A stretch of DNA of 64,000 bases from Calditrichia bacterium (GCA_020635015.1 JACKAP010000008.1:124001-188000); one strand, 5' to 3'. Positions 23,630 through 32,445 are shown, counted from the first letter of the stretch. Notes: a model not told the origin generated them from the letters alone. Made by a program: numbers and translations.

Positions 23630-26007
23630 TGAAGATCTCGTATAACTGGTTAAAAGAATATGTCGACTTTTCCATGACGGCGGAAGAACTGGGCGAGGCG
23701 CTGACCCTGGTCGGTTTCGAAGTGGAGGACGTGGTGCGCAAGGGGCTGGACCTGCCCGGGGTGGTGGTGGGAAAAGTGCTCAGTAAAGCCAAGCATCCCG
23801 ATGCCGATAAGCTGTCGCTCTGTACGGTGACGGTGGGAGGCGAGCGGGAATTGCCGATCGTCTGCGGCGCGCCCAATGTGGCGGAAGGCCAACTGGTGCC
23901 GGTGGCGACGGTCGGGGCGGAACTGCCCGGAGGGTTCAAGATCCGCAAGGCGAAGATCCGCGGCGAGGTCTCCGAAGGCATGATCTGTTCCGAGGCGGAA
24001 CTGGGGATCAGCGAGGAGGCCGACGGCATCTGGATATTGCCGGAAGGTACCCCGCTGGGGAAACCGCTGGCCCAGGCGCTGGGATATGAAACCGATTACA
24101 TGCTCGACATCAGCATCACCCCCAACCGCCCCGACGCGCTGTCCCATATCGGGATCGCCCGGGAAGTGGCCGCCATCACCGGCAATCCGCTGAAGCTGCC
24201 TGATGTGGCCTTTCCGGAAGGGTCTGAGAAGACCGCCGAGGCGGTGGCGGTGGAGATCGACTGTCCCGCGGGCTGTCCCCGCTATGCTGCACGGCTGGTG
24301 CGCAACATCAAACTCGGGCCCTCGCCGGACTGGATGGCCCGGCGGCTGGAGACGGTGGGCATGCGCCCGATCAACAACATTGTCGACATCACCAACTATG
24401 TGATGCTGGAAACCGGCCAGCCCCTACATGCCTTTGATGCCGAACGGATCGCAAAACACAAGATCGTGGTGCGGGAATCGAAACCCGGCGAAACATTCAC
24501 CACCCTGGATGAGAAAACCCACGAACTGCCTGCCGGCACGGTGCTGATCTGTGACGGCGAAAAACCGGTGGCCCTGGGCGGGATCATGGGCGGGTTGAAT
24601 TCGGAAGTGGGGGAGGAGACCCGCCACATTCTGCTGGAGAGCGCTTACTTTGCGCCAAGCAGCATCCGTAAGAGCCTGCGCCACCTGAAAATTCCTTCGG
24701 AAGCCTCGCAGCGTTTCGAGCGCGGGGTCGATCCCAACGGAGCCGTCTTTGCCCAGTCGCGGGCGGTGGCGCTGATGATCGAACTGGCCGGCGGAGAAGC
24801 GAGCGCCGGGGTGGTCGATAACTATCCGGTGGAAATTCAGCCGAAGGCGATTCAGCTCGATGCCGAGCGGATCAACCGCCTGCTGGGTACGAAACTCTCT
24901 GCCAAAGAAATGAGCGCGCTGCTGACCCGGATCGGTCTCCAGGTGGACGGAGAGCGGGTATTGGCCCCGACCTTCCGTCCGGACCTGCTCGACACCGCCG
25001 ATATTGCCGAGGAAGTGGGGCGGCTTTACGGCTACGACAATATTCCGGAGACCAAAGTTTCCCTGCTGCCTTATGTCAATCCCGCCAATGAGTTCGACGA
25101 CTTTATGGACCGGCTGCGCGATATCCTCACCGGTATCGGGCTGCAGGAGATCGTTACCAACAGTATGATCCACAGCGCCACCTGGGAAAAATTGAGCGGC
25201 GAGCGCGTTTATCCGATCCTTAATCCGATCAGCAGCGACATGGACGGGATGCGCAACAACCTGACCCTGTCTACCCTGGGCGTGGTGCGCTGGAATTATA
25301 ATCGCCAGCAGAAGCATTTGGCACTGTTCGAAATTAACCGGGTGTACCACCATCCCGGCGACCTTAACCACCTGCCCCGGGAGGAGATGCGCCTGAGCAT
25401 TGCCCTGACCGGCGTGCGGGAATCGGAGCTGTGGTATTCCGCTAAAGCGCCCTGTGATTTTTACGATATCAAGGGCATGGTCGACTACCTCGGCACCAAA
25501 ATTTCGCTTGACAAAATTCAATTTATTCCGTATGATAATTTTGCCGTGGAGAGCCAGGCGTTACGGGTAGTGGCGGACGGAAAAGAACTGGGCTTTTTGG
25601 GAAAGATTCGCCCTTCCTTACTCAAGCATTATGACATTGACAGTCCTGTTTACGCGGCCGAACTTGATGTATCCCTCCTGTACGAATTGGCTCGCCGGGA
25701 AAAACGATTTCAGGAAATTCCCCGCTATCCCTGGGTGGAACGCGATCTGGCCGTTATGGTGGACCGCGGGGTTGCTGCTGAAGCCCTGGTGAAAGCGATC
25801 CGGAGCGCCGGAGGCCGTTATTTAAAAGAAGTATTCATCTTCGACATTTACAGCGGAAAACAGGTCGATGCCCGGCAGAAAAGCGTCGCCTTCCGTCTGC
25901 GGTTCCAGTCGCTGGAAAAAACCCTGGTCGAACAGGAAGTAAACCAGGCCACCGACAATATTTTGAAAACGCTGCATCAAAAATTTGCGGCACAGTTAAG
26001 GACCTAA
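23629..26007 (+). CDS. pheT: Phenylalanine--tRNA ligase subunit beta
   Basis: A 792-residue subunit with the usual domain string: N-terminal MKISYNWLKEYVDF, a tRNA-binding (EMAP-like) domain with KHPDADKLSLC, B3/B4 editing domain, B5 (RPDLLDTADIAEEVGRLYGYDNIPE), the catalytic-like core, and the C-terminal ferredoxin-like anticodon-binding domain ending KFAAQL. It edits mischarged Tyr-tRNA and recognises tRNA-Phe. Start overlaps the pheS stop. Confidence 0.97.
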   Translation: MKISYNWLKEYVDFSMTAEELGEALTLVGFEVEDVVRKGLDLPGVVVGKVLSKAKHPDADKLSLCTVTVGGERELPIVCGAPNVAEGQLVPVATVGAELPGGFKIRKAKIRGEVSEGMICSEAELGISEEADGIWILPEGTPLGKPLAQALGYETDYMLDISITPNRPDALSHIGIAREVAAITGNPLKLPDVAFPEGSEKTAEAVAVEIDCPAGCPRYAARLVRNIKLGPSPDWMARRLETVGMRPINNIVDITNYVMLETGQPLHAFDAERIAKHKIVVRESKPGETFTTLDEKTHELPAGTVLICDGEKPVALGGIMGGLNSEVGEETRHILLESAYFAPSSIRKSLRHLKIPSEASQRFERGVDPNGAVFAQSRAVALMIELAGGEASAGVVDNYPVEIQPKAIQLDAERINRLLGTKLSAKEMSALLTRIGLQVDGERVLAPTFRPDLLDTADIAEEVGRLYGYDNIPETKVSLLPYVNPANEFDDFMDRLRDILTGIGLQEIVTNSMIHSATWEKLSGERVYPILNPISSDMDGMRNNLTLSTLGVVRWNYNRQQKHLALFEINRVYHHPGDLNHLPREEMRLSIALTGVRESELWYSAKAPCDFYDIKGMVDYLGTKISLDKIQFIPYDNFAVESQALRVVADGKELGFLGKIRPSLLKHYDIDSPVYAAELDVSLLYELARREKRFQEIPRYPWVERDLAVMVDRGVAAEALVKAIRSAGGRYLKEVFIFDIYSGKQVDARQKSVAFRLRFQSLEKTLVEQEVNQATDNILKTLHQKFAAQLRT

Positions 26008-26020
26008 ATACGGGTGCACA

Positions 26021-26293
26021 TTGGGAACTTCGCAACTGGTTTTATTGAGCCAAAAGGTGCGGCAACTGCTGGAAGCATTTGCCGACTTGCAGCAGCAAAA
26101 CCGGCAATTGGAGGAAGCGCTCGCAGCGGCCCGGCGTGACGGTGCCGATGCCGGGGCGGTACAACGCATCTCCGATCTGGAAGCGGAAGTTCGCCAGTTA
26201 AAAAAAGAAAATAAAACCTTAAAGGAGAGAGAAAAGCTAATCAGGAACAAAACGGAACGTCTGGCAGTCAAGCTTGGTGAGATAGATATATAA
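26021..26293 (+). CDS. Small coiled-coil protein, ZapB-like
   Basis: A 90-residue, almost wholly coiled-coil protein (heptads through LSQKVRQLLEAFADLQQQNRQ and ISDLEAEVRQLKKENKTLKE), without membrane segment. It begins 13 bases after pheT and directly precedes zapA. Short coiled-coil proteins in this position are often annotated as ZapB-like division factors, but coiled coils are too generic for firm naming. Likely co-transcribed with zapA. Confidence 0.6.
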   Translation: MGTSQLVLLSQKVRQLLEAFADLQQQNRQLEEALAAARRDGADAGAVQRISDLEAEVRQLKKENKTLKEREKLIRNKTERLAVKLGEIDI

Positions 26294-26352
26294 AAGTCTT
26301 TCATTGCGAAAAGTTCTTTCGTAATTTCTGGTGAGATAAAAATTGATGGCAT

Positions 26353-26661
26353 ATGGAGAAAAAGACGATACAAGTTCAAATTTCAGGGATTGATTATGCT
26401 TTAAAAACCGATGAAGATCCTGAAGAAGTCGCCAGAGTTATACGATTTGTAGATGAAAAGATTAAATCGCTATCGGACAGCACAAAGGTCAAATCGGATA
26501 CGAAAATTGCGGTGCTGGCAGCGTTAAATATTGCGAGCGAACTGTTTCTTATGCGGAAAAAGTACCAGGAAGCGTTAACCAAACTGGAAAAATTTGAAAC
26601 AGAGAGTAAAGAACTTTGTAGTACGATCGATAGCCAGTTAAGCAGATTTTTGGAGTATTAG
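26353..26661 (+). CDS. zapA: Cell division protein ZapA
   Basis: A 102-residue protein with the ZapA pattern: N-terminal beta strands (TIQVQISGIDYALKTDEDPE), then VARVIRFVDEKIK, KIAVLAALNIASELF, and a long C-terminal coiled coil. ZapA crosslinks FtsZ filaments at the division ring. The 6S RNA gene follows within a few bases, a linkage seen widely in bacteria. Confidence 0.88.
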   Translation: MEKKTIQVQISGIDYALKTDEDPEEVARVIRFVDEKIKSLSDSTKVKSDTKIAVLAALNIASELFLMRKKYQEALTKLEKFETESKELCSTIDSQLSRFLEY

Positions 26662-26664
26662 GAT

Positions 26665-26844
26665 AATCCCTGCTAGTATTGGTGTAGCATTTGGAAAGAA
26701 CCAACACTATCAACTTGGGAGCTTGACTCTAGACGCCTAATGCAGGCCTTCCTCGATAGAAGGAAGCGTGAATCGTTTAGGTTGGCACCCACCGTGAAGA
26801 ATACGGTTCTTTTTCAAAGCCGCCAAGCTATGCAGGGATTTTTT
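26665..26844 (+). ncRNA. ssrS: 6S RNA
   Basis: A non-coding segment of about 180 bases immediately downstream of zapA. The ends AATCCCTGC (26665) and GCAGGGATT (26832) form a perfect 9-bp closing stem followed by TTTTG. The 3' half contains GGCACCCACCGTGAA, close to the CACxxxCACCxTGAA stretch of known 6S RNAs, and an internal stem (CCTTC...GAAGG) fits the terminal hairpin. 6S RNA binds the sigma70 RNA polymerase holoenzyme by mimicking an open promoter. Confidence 0.82.
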
Positions 26845-26896
26845 GTATATGCCGAGACGGTACTTAGATCGAACAGCAAAACCGGAGGTGACATAT

Positions 26897-28450
26897 ATGG
26901 AATGGGTTGTCGCGTTGCTGTTGGGCATGATGGTCGGTGGTGGAGGCGTTTTTCTATACCTGAAAACAACTTCAAATACAAGTTTGTTGAATGCCCAGAA
27001 AACGGCCCAGAAGATAATTGCCGATTCCGAGAAGGAAGCGGAGACCTTAAAGAAAGAGAAGTTGATTGAAGCCCAGGAAGAAATTTTTGACCATAAACAG
27101 CGTCTGGAACAGGAGTATGACAACCGCCAGCAGCAGATGAAAAAGGTCGAAGCCGAACTGGATGAGCGGGAGATGGAAGTCGACAGTAAAGTAGAAATGG
27201 TCAGCAAAAAAGAGCGGGAAATTCAGCTGTTCGAAAGAAAGCTGAAAGAAAAAGAAACCTACGTGCAGGAGAAAAGCGCCGAACTCAACCGCCTGGTGAC
27301 CGAAGAGCTCCATAAGTTGGAGGAGCTGTCCGGCCTGACCCGGGAAGAAGCCAAAAATCTGTTGCTGAAGGATATGGAGGCCGAAGCCCGGGATGAAGGG
27401 GGGAAGATTACCCAAAATATCCTCGAACAGGCGCGGGTGGAGGCCAATCGCCGCGCCCGTGAGATCGTGGTACAGGCGATTCAGCAGATCTCCGCGGAAC
27501 AGTCGGTGGAAGCCACGGTCTCGGTGGTCACCCTGCCTAACGACGACATGAAAGGCCGGATCATCGGCCGCGAGGGGCGCAACATCCGGGCGTTCGAATT
27601 GATTACCGGCGTCGATGTGATTATCGATGATACCCCGGAGATCGTGGTGCTCTCTTCCTATAATTCCTACCGCCGGGAAATCGCCAAGATGGCCCTGGAG
27701 AAACTGATCACCGACGGACGCATTCACCCCGCGCGCATCGAAGAGGTGATGGAGAAAACCGCCGTGGAAATGAAAGAGTCGCTTCGGGAGATCGGAGAAC
27801 AGACCCTGCTGGATCTGGGAATACATGGGGTGGCGCCGGAATTGGTGGAGATTCTCGGCAAGCTCAAATACCGCACGTCCTACGGACAGAATGTGCTCAA
27901 CCATTGTAAAGAAGTGGCTCATCTGGCCGGCATCATGGCGGCGGAGCTGGGTCTGGACGCCCGTCTGGCGAAACGTGCCGGCATCCTGCATGATATCGGC
28001 AAGGGTGTCGATGTGCATACGGAATCCAACCACGCCCTGCTGGGCGGGGAGATCCTGCGCAAGTATAACGAACATCCGGTGGTGATCAATGCTGCCGAAG
28101 CCCATCACGAAGACCGGGAACCGGCTTCTCCGATCACCCTGCTGGTGGCCGCAGCCGATCATATCTCCGGCAGCCGGCCCGGGGCCCGGCGCGAGTCGCT
28201 GGAAAGTTTCATCACCCGGATGCATCAGTTAGAAGAGATCGCCCAGGACTGCGAGGGAGTGGAGAAATCCTATGCCATCCAGGCCGGCCGTGAGGTGCGG
28301 GTGATTGTGGAAACCAACAAGGTTGACGACAATAAGGCCCGGGATATGGCCCGGGATATCGCCAAAAAGATCCAGATGAGCATCGAGTTCCCGGGGCAGA
28401 TCAAGGTGAGCGTGATCCGGGAATTCCGGGCGCACAGCTATGCCACGTGA
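26897..28450 (+). CDS. rny: Ribonuclease Y
   Basis: A membrane-anchored endoribonuclease that starts mRNA decay. The 517-residue protein has one N-terminal transmembrane helix (VVALLLGMMVGGGGVFLYL), a long charged coiled coil to about residue 190, a KH domain with KGRIIGREGRNIRAFE, and an HD domain with HCKEVAHLAG and the metal site LHDIGKG. The ATG at 26897 follows GGAGGTG; the frame open from 26843 reads out of the 6S terminator. It is linked to ymdB as in Firmicutes. Confidence 0.96.
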   Translation: MEWVVALLLGMMVGGGGVFLYLKTTSNTSLLNAQKTAQKIIADSEKEAETLKKEKLIEAQEEIFDHKQRLEQEYDNRQQQMKKVEAELDEREMEVDSKVEMVSKKEREIQLFERKLKEKETYVQEKSAELNRLVTEELHKLEELSGLTREEAKNLLLKDMEAEARDEGGKITQNILEQARVEANRRAREIVVQAIQQISAEQSVEATVSVVTLPNDDMKGRIIGREGRNIRAFELITGVDVIIDDTPEIVVLSSYNSYRREIAKMALEKLITDGRIHPARIEEVMEKTAVEMKESLREIGEQTLLDLGIHGVAPELVEILGKLKYRTSYGQNVLNHCKEVAHLAGIMAAELGLDARLAKRAGILHDIGKGVDVHTESNHALLGGEILRKYNEHPVVINAAEAHHEDREPASPITLLVAAADHISGSRPGARRESLESFITRMHQLEEIAQDCEGVEKSYAIQAGREVRVIVETNKVDDNKARDMARDIAKKIQMSIEFPGQIKVSVIREFRAHSYAT

Positions 28451-28457
28451 TGGTGGC

Positions 28458-28506
28458 AAGGATAAAGGATAAAGGGGGAAGGTTAAAGGATAAAGGGGAA
28501 AGGTAG
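28458..28506. repeat. Heptamer array (AAGGRKA)7 forming the ymdB leader
   Basis: Seven consecutive 7-bp units (AAGGATA, AAGGATA, AAGGGGG, AAGGTTA, AAGGATA, AAGGGGA, AAGGTAG) run without interruption up to the base before the ymdB start codon. Each unit carries an AAGG Shine-Dalgarno-like core, so the array itself supplies the ribosome-binding region. Confidence 0.92.
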
Positions 28507-29298
28507 ATGAGGGTTTTGTTTATTGCCGATCTGGTGGGAGATGATGCGGTGGGGCTGGTGGCGGATTTGCTGCCGCGCCTGAAAAATCTCCACAAGATCG
28601 ATTTTACGATAGTGAACGGCGAGAACGCCGACAAGGGCAAGGGCATCACCGGCCCGCAGATCCGCCGGCTGAAAGAGGTGGGGGTCGATTGCCTGACCTC
28701 GGGCAACCATATCTGGGATCCGCGGAAACGCGAGGTGCTGATGGAGTTTGGCGGCTACCTGCTGCGGCCGCTCAATTATCCCGAGGGAAATGTGGGGCTG
28801 GGCGCTTCGGTGTTCAAGCTGGCCGACGGGCGGAAAATTGCGGTGCTCAATCTCCAGGGACGCAGCTTCATGTATTCGATCGAGTGCCCTTTCCGGGCGG
28901 CGGAGAAGGAAGTGCGCAAACTGCGCAGTGAGACCTTCATGATCTTCGTCGATTTCCACGCCGAAGCCACCGCAGAGAAGCAGGCATTGGGCTGGCATCT
29001 CGATGGTAAGGTGTCGGCAGTCATTGGAACTCACACCCACGTACAAACTGCCGATGAGCGCATCCTGCCTCGCGGCACCGCCTACCTGACCGATGCCGGC
29101 ATGACCGGGCCGGTCGATTCAGTCATCGGCATGGATACCCAGCGGGCGATCGACCGCTTCATCCTGCAATCCCATGTCTATTATTCGGTGGCGAAGCACA
29201 ACATTCGTCTCAACGGGGCGGTGGTGGAGATCGATGAATCCACCGGCAAGGCGAAAGAAATTTACCGGATCAACCTCAACAAATCGGAAATTCAATGA
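28507..29298 (+). CDS. ymdB: YmdB-family metallophosphoesterase (TIGR00282)
   Basis: A 263-residue protein matching the YmdB family from end to end: MRVLFIADLVGD, the metal ligands in FTIVNGENADKGKG and SGNHIWD, DFHAEATAEKQALGWHLDG, and GTHTHVQTAD. The Bacillus protein hydrolyses 2',3'-cyclic AMP and affects RNase Y-linked processes. Adjacent location to rny supports the same pairing here. The start is set by the heptamer leader. Its stop overlaps folD (ATGA). Confidence 0.92.
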   Translation: MRVLFIADLVGDDAVGLVADLLPRLKNLHKIDFTIVNGENADKGKGITGPQIRRLKEVGVDCLTSGNHIWDPRKREVLMEFGGYLLRPLNYPEGNVGLGASVFKLADGRKIAVLNLQGRSFMYSIECPFRAAEKEVRKLRSETFMIFVDFHAEATAEKQALGWHLDGKVSAVIGTHTHVQTADERILPRGTAYLTDAGMTGPVDSVIGMDTQRAIDRFILQSHVYYSVAKHNIRLNGAVVEIDESTGKAKEIYRINLNKSEIQ

Positions 29299-30173
29299 AA
29301 GCGCAACTGATCGACGGCAAGGCGGTGGCGGCGCAGATCCGTGCCGAGGTTGAGACCGCCGTTGCCGCACTGGCCTCCCGGGGCACGCCGGGGCTGGCGG
29401 TGATCCTGGTGGGGGAGGACCCCGCCTCGGAAGTTTACGTGCGCAGCAAGGGACGCGCCTGTGAGCAAGTCGGGATCCGCTCGCTGACCCGCAAACATCC
29501 CGCCACTATCTCGGAGGCGGAACTGTTGGCGGAGATCGATGCGCTGAACCGCGATCCCCTCTACCACGGCATCCTGGTGCAGATGCCCCTGCCCGGGCAT
29601 ATCGATCCCCAAAAGGTGATCGAAGCGGTATCGCCGCTCAAGGATGTCGACTGTTTCCATCCCTTTAACGTCGGTCGCCTGGTGATCGGGATGTCGGTGT
29701 TTGAACCCTGCACCCCGGCGGGCATCGTGGAACTGTTGACCCGCTATGAGATCGACCCGGCGGGGAAACATGTGGTGGTGCTGGGGCGCAGCAACATCGT
29801 CGGCAAGCCGATGGCCAACCTGCTGGTACAGAAGAAAGCCGGGGCCAATGCGGTGGTGACGGTGGCGCACTCCCGGGCCAAGGACATCGCCGCCCTGACC
29901 CGCCAGGCCGACATCCTGGTAGCGGCGATCGGGCAGGCCGAATTTGTCAAGGGAAATATGGTGAAAGACGGCGCGGTAGTGATCGATGTGGGCATCAACC
30001 GGGTTGATGATCCTACCCGCGAACGGGGCTACCGCCTGGCCGGCGATGTGGCCTTTGCGGAAGTGGCGGAAAAAGCCAGCTTCATCACCCCGGTGCCGGG
30101 GGGCGTCGGGCCAATGACCATCGCGATGCTGTTGAAGAATACGGTGAAGGCGTTTGAGTTGCAGATGGGTTGA
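29295..30173 (+). CDS. folD: Bifunctional methylenetetrahydrofolate dehydrogenase/cyclohydrolase
   Basis: Interconverts 5,10-methylene-, methenyl- and 10-formyl-tetrahydrofolate. The 292-residue protein has the active-site YVRSK motif, GILVQMPLPGHID, the KDVDCFHPFNVGRL loop, the NADP site VVVLGRSNIVGKPMANLL and the final TPVPGGVGPMTIAML. The start overlaps ymdB by four bases. Its last residues (QMG) and stop codon are provided by the ATGGGTTG octamer that opens the next repeat. Confidence 0.96.
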   Translation: MKAQLIDGKAVAAQIRAEVETAVAALASRGTPGLAVILVGEDPASEVYVRSKGRACEQVGIRSLTRKHPATISEAELLAEIDALNRDPLYHGILVQMPLPGHIDPQKVIEAVSPLKDVDCFHPFNVGRLVIGMSVFEPCTPAGIVELLTRYEIDPAGKHVVVLGRSNIVGKPMANLLVQKKAGANAVVTVAHSRAKDIAALTRQADILVAAIGQAEFVKGNMVKDGAVVIDVGINRVDDPTRERGYRLAGDVAFAEVAEKASFITPVPGGVGPMTIAMLLKNTVKAFELQMG

Positions 30174-30366
30174 TGGGTTTGCTAATACTGATGAACTGGG
30201 CAAAGTTTTGTTGCATGGGGCATGGGGCAAGGCGCCGTAATATGCAAGCGCATATTCCGACACCCGCACTGTAATACACCATGCCCCATGCGCCATGCAA
30301 AATTTTCCCGATTATCAAAGCCCTCAGTATGAGCAAACTCATCACAATCTATTAACCCATTAACAA
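30165..30366. repeat. Nested long palindrome with CATGGGG-core element, copy 3
   Basis: Outermost arms of ATGGGTT octamers (30165-30178) face TAACCCATTAAC (30353). Inside them, GCTAATACTGATGA near 30181 mirrors TCAGTATGAGC near 30326. Inside those, TTGCATGGGGCATGG mirrors CCATGCGCCATGCAA around the GGCGCCGTAATATGC core. The left edge overlaps the folD stop. It fills the folD-yraN gap. Confidence 0.85.
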
Positions 30367-30393
30367 CATCCACATCATTCGGGGGAAATGATT

Positions 30394-30759
30394 ATGGCGA
30401 ACCAAAAACAGGCTTTCGGAGCCTGGGGGGAAGCGGTCGCGGTCGAATATTTGACCGAAAAAGGATTTACAGTTTTAGTGCGGAATTACCGCGCTTTGCG
30501 CGGCGAGATCGACATCATCGCCCGCCTGGAAAATGTGATCGTATTTGTGGAAGTCAAAACCGGGCGCAGCCGCCAGTTCGGCCCCCCGGAAGAACGCATC
30601 ACTCCCGCCAAACAGCGCCAGCTATATAAGATTGCCAACCATTACATTCAGCACCATCCTGACGACAGCGCCGATTACCGCTTCGATGCCGTGATCATCG
30701 ACGGCACGGAAGCCAAGTACGAGATACGTCACTATCCCAATGCGTTTTATCTATTTTGA
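30394..30759 (+). CDS. YraN/UPF0102 family endonuclease-like protein
   Basis: A 121-residue protein with the restriction-endonuclease-like core of UPF0102: GAWGEAVAVEYL, VLVRNYRALRGEIDIIA, VFVEVKTGR and ITPAKQRQL. The metal-binding E...D...EVK residues are all present. Biological role in most bacteria is unclear. The ATG at 30394 is better spaced from GGGGGA than the one at 30388. Confidence 0.88.
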   Translation: MANQKQAFGAWGEAVAVEYLTEKGFTVLVRNYRALRGEIDIIARLENVIVFVEVKTGRSRQFGPPEERITPAKQRQLYKIANHYIQHHPDDSADYRFDAVIIDGTEAKYEIRHYPNAFYLF

Positions 30760-30808
30760 GGCGGCTGGAACATCGCATGCCTTGGTTGCGAATCAGGTTT
30801 TTAAATAT

Positions 30809-30883
30809 GCCACTGAGGCACAGAGATCACAGAGAACGGAACAGCAAAATATAAAAACTCTGTGGACTCTGTGTCTCTGTGGC
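30809..30883. repeat. CACAGAG inverted-repeat element, copy 2
   Basis: GCCACTGAGGCACAGAGATC on the left mirrors CTCTGTGTCTCTGTGGC on the right. It lies between the convergent yraN and OmpA-like genes. Confidence 0.85.
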
Positions 30884-30897
30884 AAAAGATCGGTGTA

Positions 30898-32322
30898 TTA
30901 CTCCGCCGGTTTGCCGCCGCCCGCGGGAGGGGTTTCCCGGGAGGGATTATCCAGGGTGAGGTAGCTGTTTAAATCGACCAGTACCTCCAGGTGCGAGGAG
31001 CCGGAAAGGGAGAGATAGTCGGTGCTGTTGATGCCTACCGCCTGGATGGGCTTGTCCTGCAACAGGGGGCGGCTCTGGAGGAAGTTGCGGATGATCTCCG
31101 CCCGCTGTGCCGCCAGGGTCTGGAAATAGGCGTTGTTTTCCGGGGCAAGCTGAATATAGCGGATGATCACGGACTGGTCGGGAAATTCGGTGAGCACCTC
31201 GACCAGCTTCAACAGTCGCACCTGATTCTCCGGAGAGAGGGCCGGCTCGTTTTGCTTCCAGTTCAGGGAATCGAGATAGATGGTGAGGAAGCTGCCCTGC
31301 TTCTCGATCCGGCTGTTCAGAGTAGCCATGGCGCGGTTGATTTTCCGCTGCAGGAATCGCTCCTGATCGGCCAGGCTTTGATAGCGGCGCAGCCGCCGTT
31401 CCAACTCCTGATTCTCGGTTTCCAGCGCCATATTTCGCTGGCTCAGGCGGGAGGTTTCATCTTGCAGCGATTGGAGCATCACCTGGATATCCTGCAGCAC
31501 TCCGGAAAATCCCTCGCCGTAGCGGGGCTGGTAATCCAATTGCTGGGCAATCTGGGTCAGGCCCTTTTCCAGCCCCAGCAGCAGCGCCTCCCCCTGACCG
31601 CTGTCGAAATGGGCCGGATGCAGATGCTTCGCCAGGAACAATAGCTGGGTGGCGGATTGATCCAGGGCGGTGCTTTTGGCGGGCAGTTCGTGGTTATCAT
31701 AGCGGTTGAGCTGCACCATTTCTTCGACCTGTGCCAGCAACTGCTGGGTGCGGGCATAAGTCTGGGGGGCGGTTTTAGCCGCCTGAAAATCTTCTGCTTC
31801 CTGAATCTTAACCCGCACTTCTCCGAGCAGATTGTTGCGGATGGCCGTGAGGGTGGCTTGCTGATAGAGCTTCCGGGCAGCCGCAGCTCTTTGCGAAGCG
31901 CTGCTGATCTTGCTGCGCCGGTGCGCGTCGGCTGCTTTCAACAGCGCGGTTTCCGCCTGGCGGAACAGGTTTGGTGCATAATCTTCCGCCCCCAGTAGCA
32001 CCGCCTGTTGCCGGATGGAGAGCAGGGTGATAAATGTCTGATGCACCTTCTCACTCACCGCCACCCAGTTGTGCAGGTCATCCCGCAGCGTTTTCATCTC
32101 CGCATCATAAACCAGCCAGTTAGCATTTTCCGCCTGAACTTTTAACTGATCGATCCGGCCGGCCAGGTCTGAGATAATGTCCGGGAAAAAGAGTTCCGCC
32201 TGGTTGGCCTGCAACTGGGTCATCAGCATCTCCGCCTCGCGGAAATCCTTCTGGACCTGGCCAAACAGAAAATTGCTGATCAGGAAGGTGGTGAATATTA
32301 TATGTAACCAAAATGTCTTCAT
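30898..32322 (-). CDS. OmpA-like periplasmic/outer-membrane protein with coiled coil
   Basis: About 474 residues. An N-terminal signal peptide (FWLHIIFTTFLISNFLFGQ) is followed by a long helical region rich in Ala, Gln and Glu, with a DUF4398-like feel and a coiled coil around ETENQELERRLRRYQSLADQ. The last 130 residues resemble an OmpA-type peptidoglycan-binding domain, with LVEVLTEFPDQSVIIRYIQ and LAAQRAEIIRNFL in place of the usual TDxxG...RA pattern. The TD turn is lost. The ATG at 32322 starts a clean signal peptide; 20 upstream codons are dropped. Probably a cell-envelope tether. Confidence 0.65.
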   Translation of the reverse strand: MKTFWLHIIFTTFLISNFLFGQVQKDFREAEMLMTQLQANQAELFFPDIISDLAGRIDQLKVQAENANWLVYDAEMKTLRDDLHNWVAVSEKVHQTFITLLSIRQQAVLLGAEDYAPNLFRQAETALLKAADAHRRSKISSASQRAAAARKLYQQATLTAIRNNLLGEVRVKIQEAEDFQAAKTAPQTYARTQQLLAQVEEMVQLNRYDNHELPAKSTALDQSATQLLFLAKHLHPAHFDSGQGEALLLGLEKGLTQIAQQLDYQPRYGEGFSGVLQDIQVMLQSLQDETSRLSQRNMALETENQELERRLRRYQSLADQERFLQRKINRAMATLNSRIEKQGSFLTIYLDSLNWKQNEPALSPENQVRLLKLVEVLTEFPDQSVIIRYIQLAPENNAYFQTLAAQRAEIIRNFLQSRPLLQDKPIQAVGINSTDYLSLSGSSHLEVLVDLNSYLTLDNPSRETPPAGGGKPAE

Positions 32323-32376
32323 TGGTCGCTTGCCCTGGAAAACCGCCGGTAAACGTAAAAAACCGTATTTAATCAT

Positions 32377-32445
32377 TGCCACAGAGACACGGAGATCACA
32401 GAGTTTCTGAGTATCTTGTCTTCATACTCTGTGATCTCTGTGGCA
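32377..32445. repeat. CACAGAG inverted-repeat element, copy 3
   Basis: TGCCACAGAGACACGGAGAT is mirrored by CTCTGTGATCTCTGTGGCA with a shorter right arm than in other copies. It lies upstream of the OmpA-like gene. The rest of 32446-32619 shows no gene. Confidence 0.85.
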
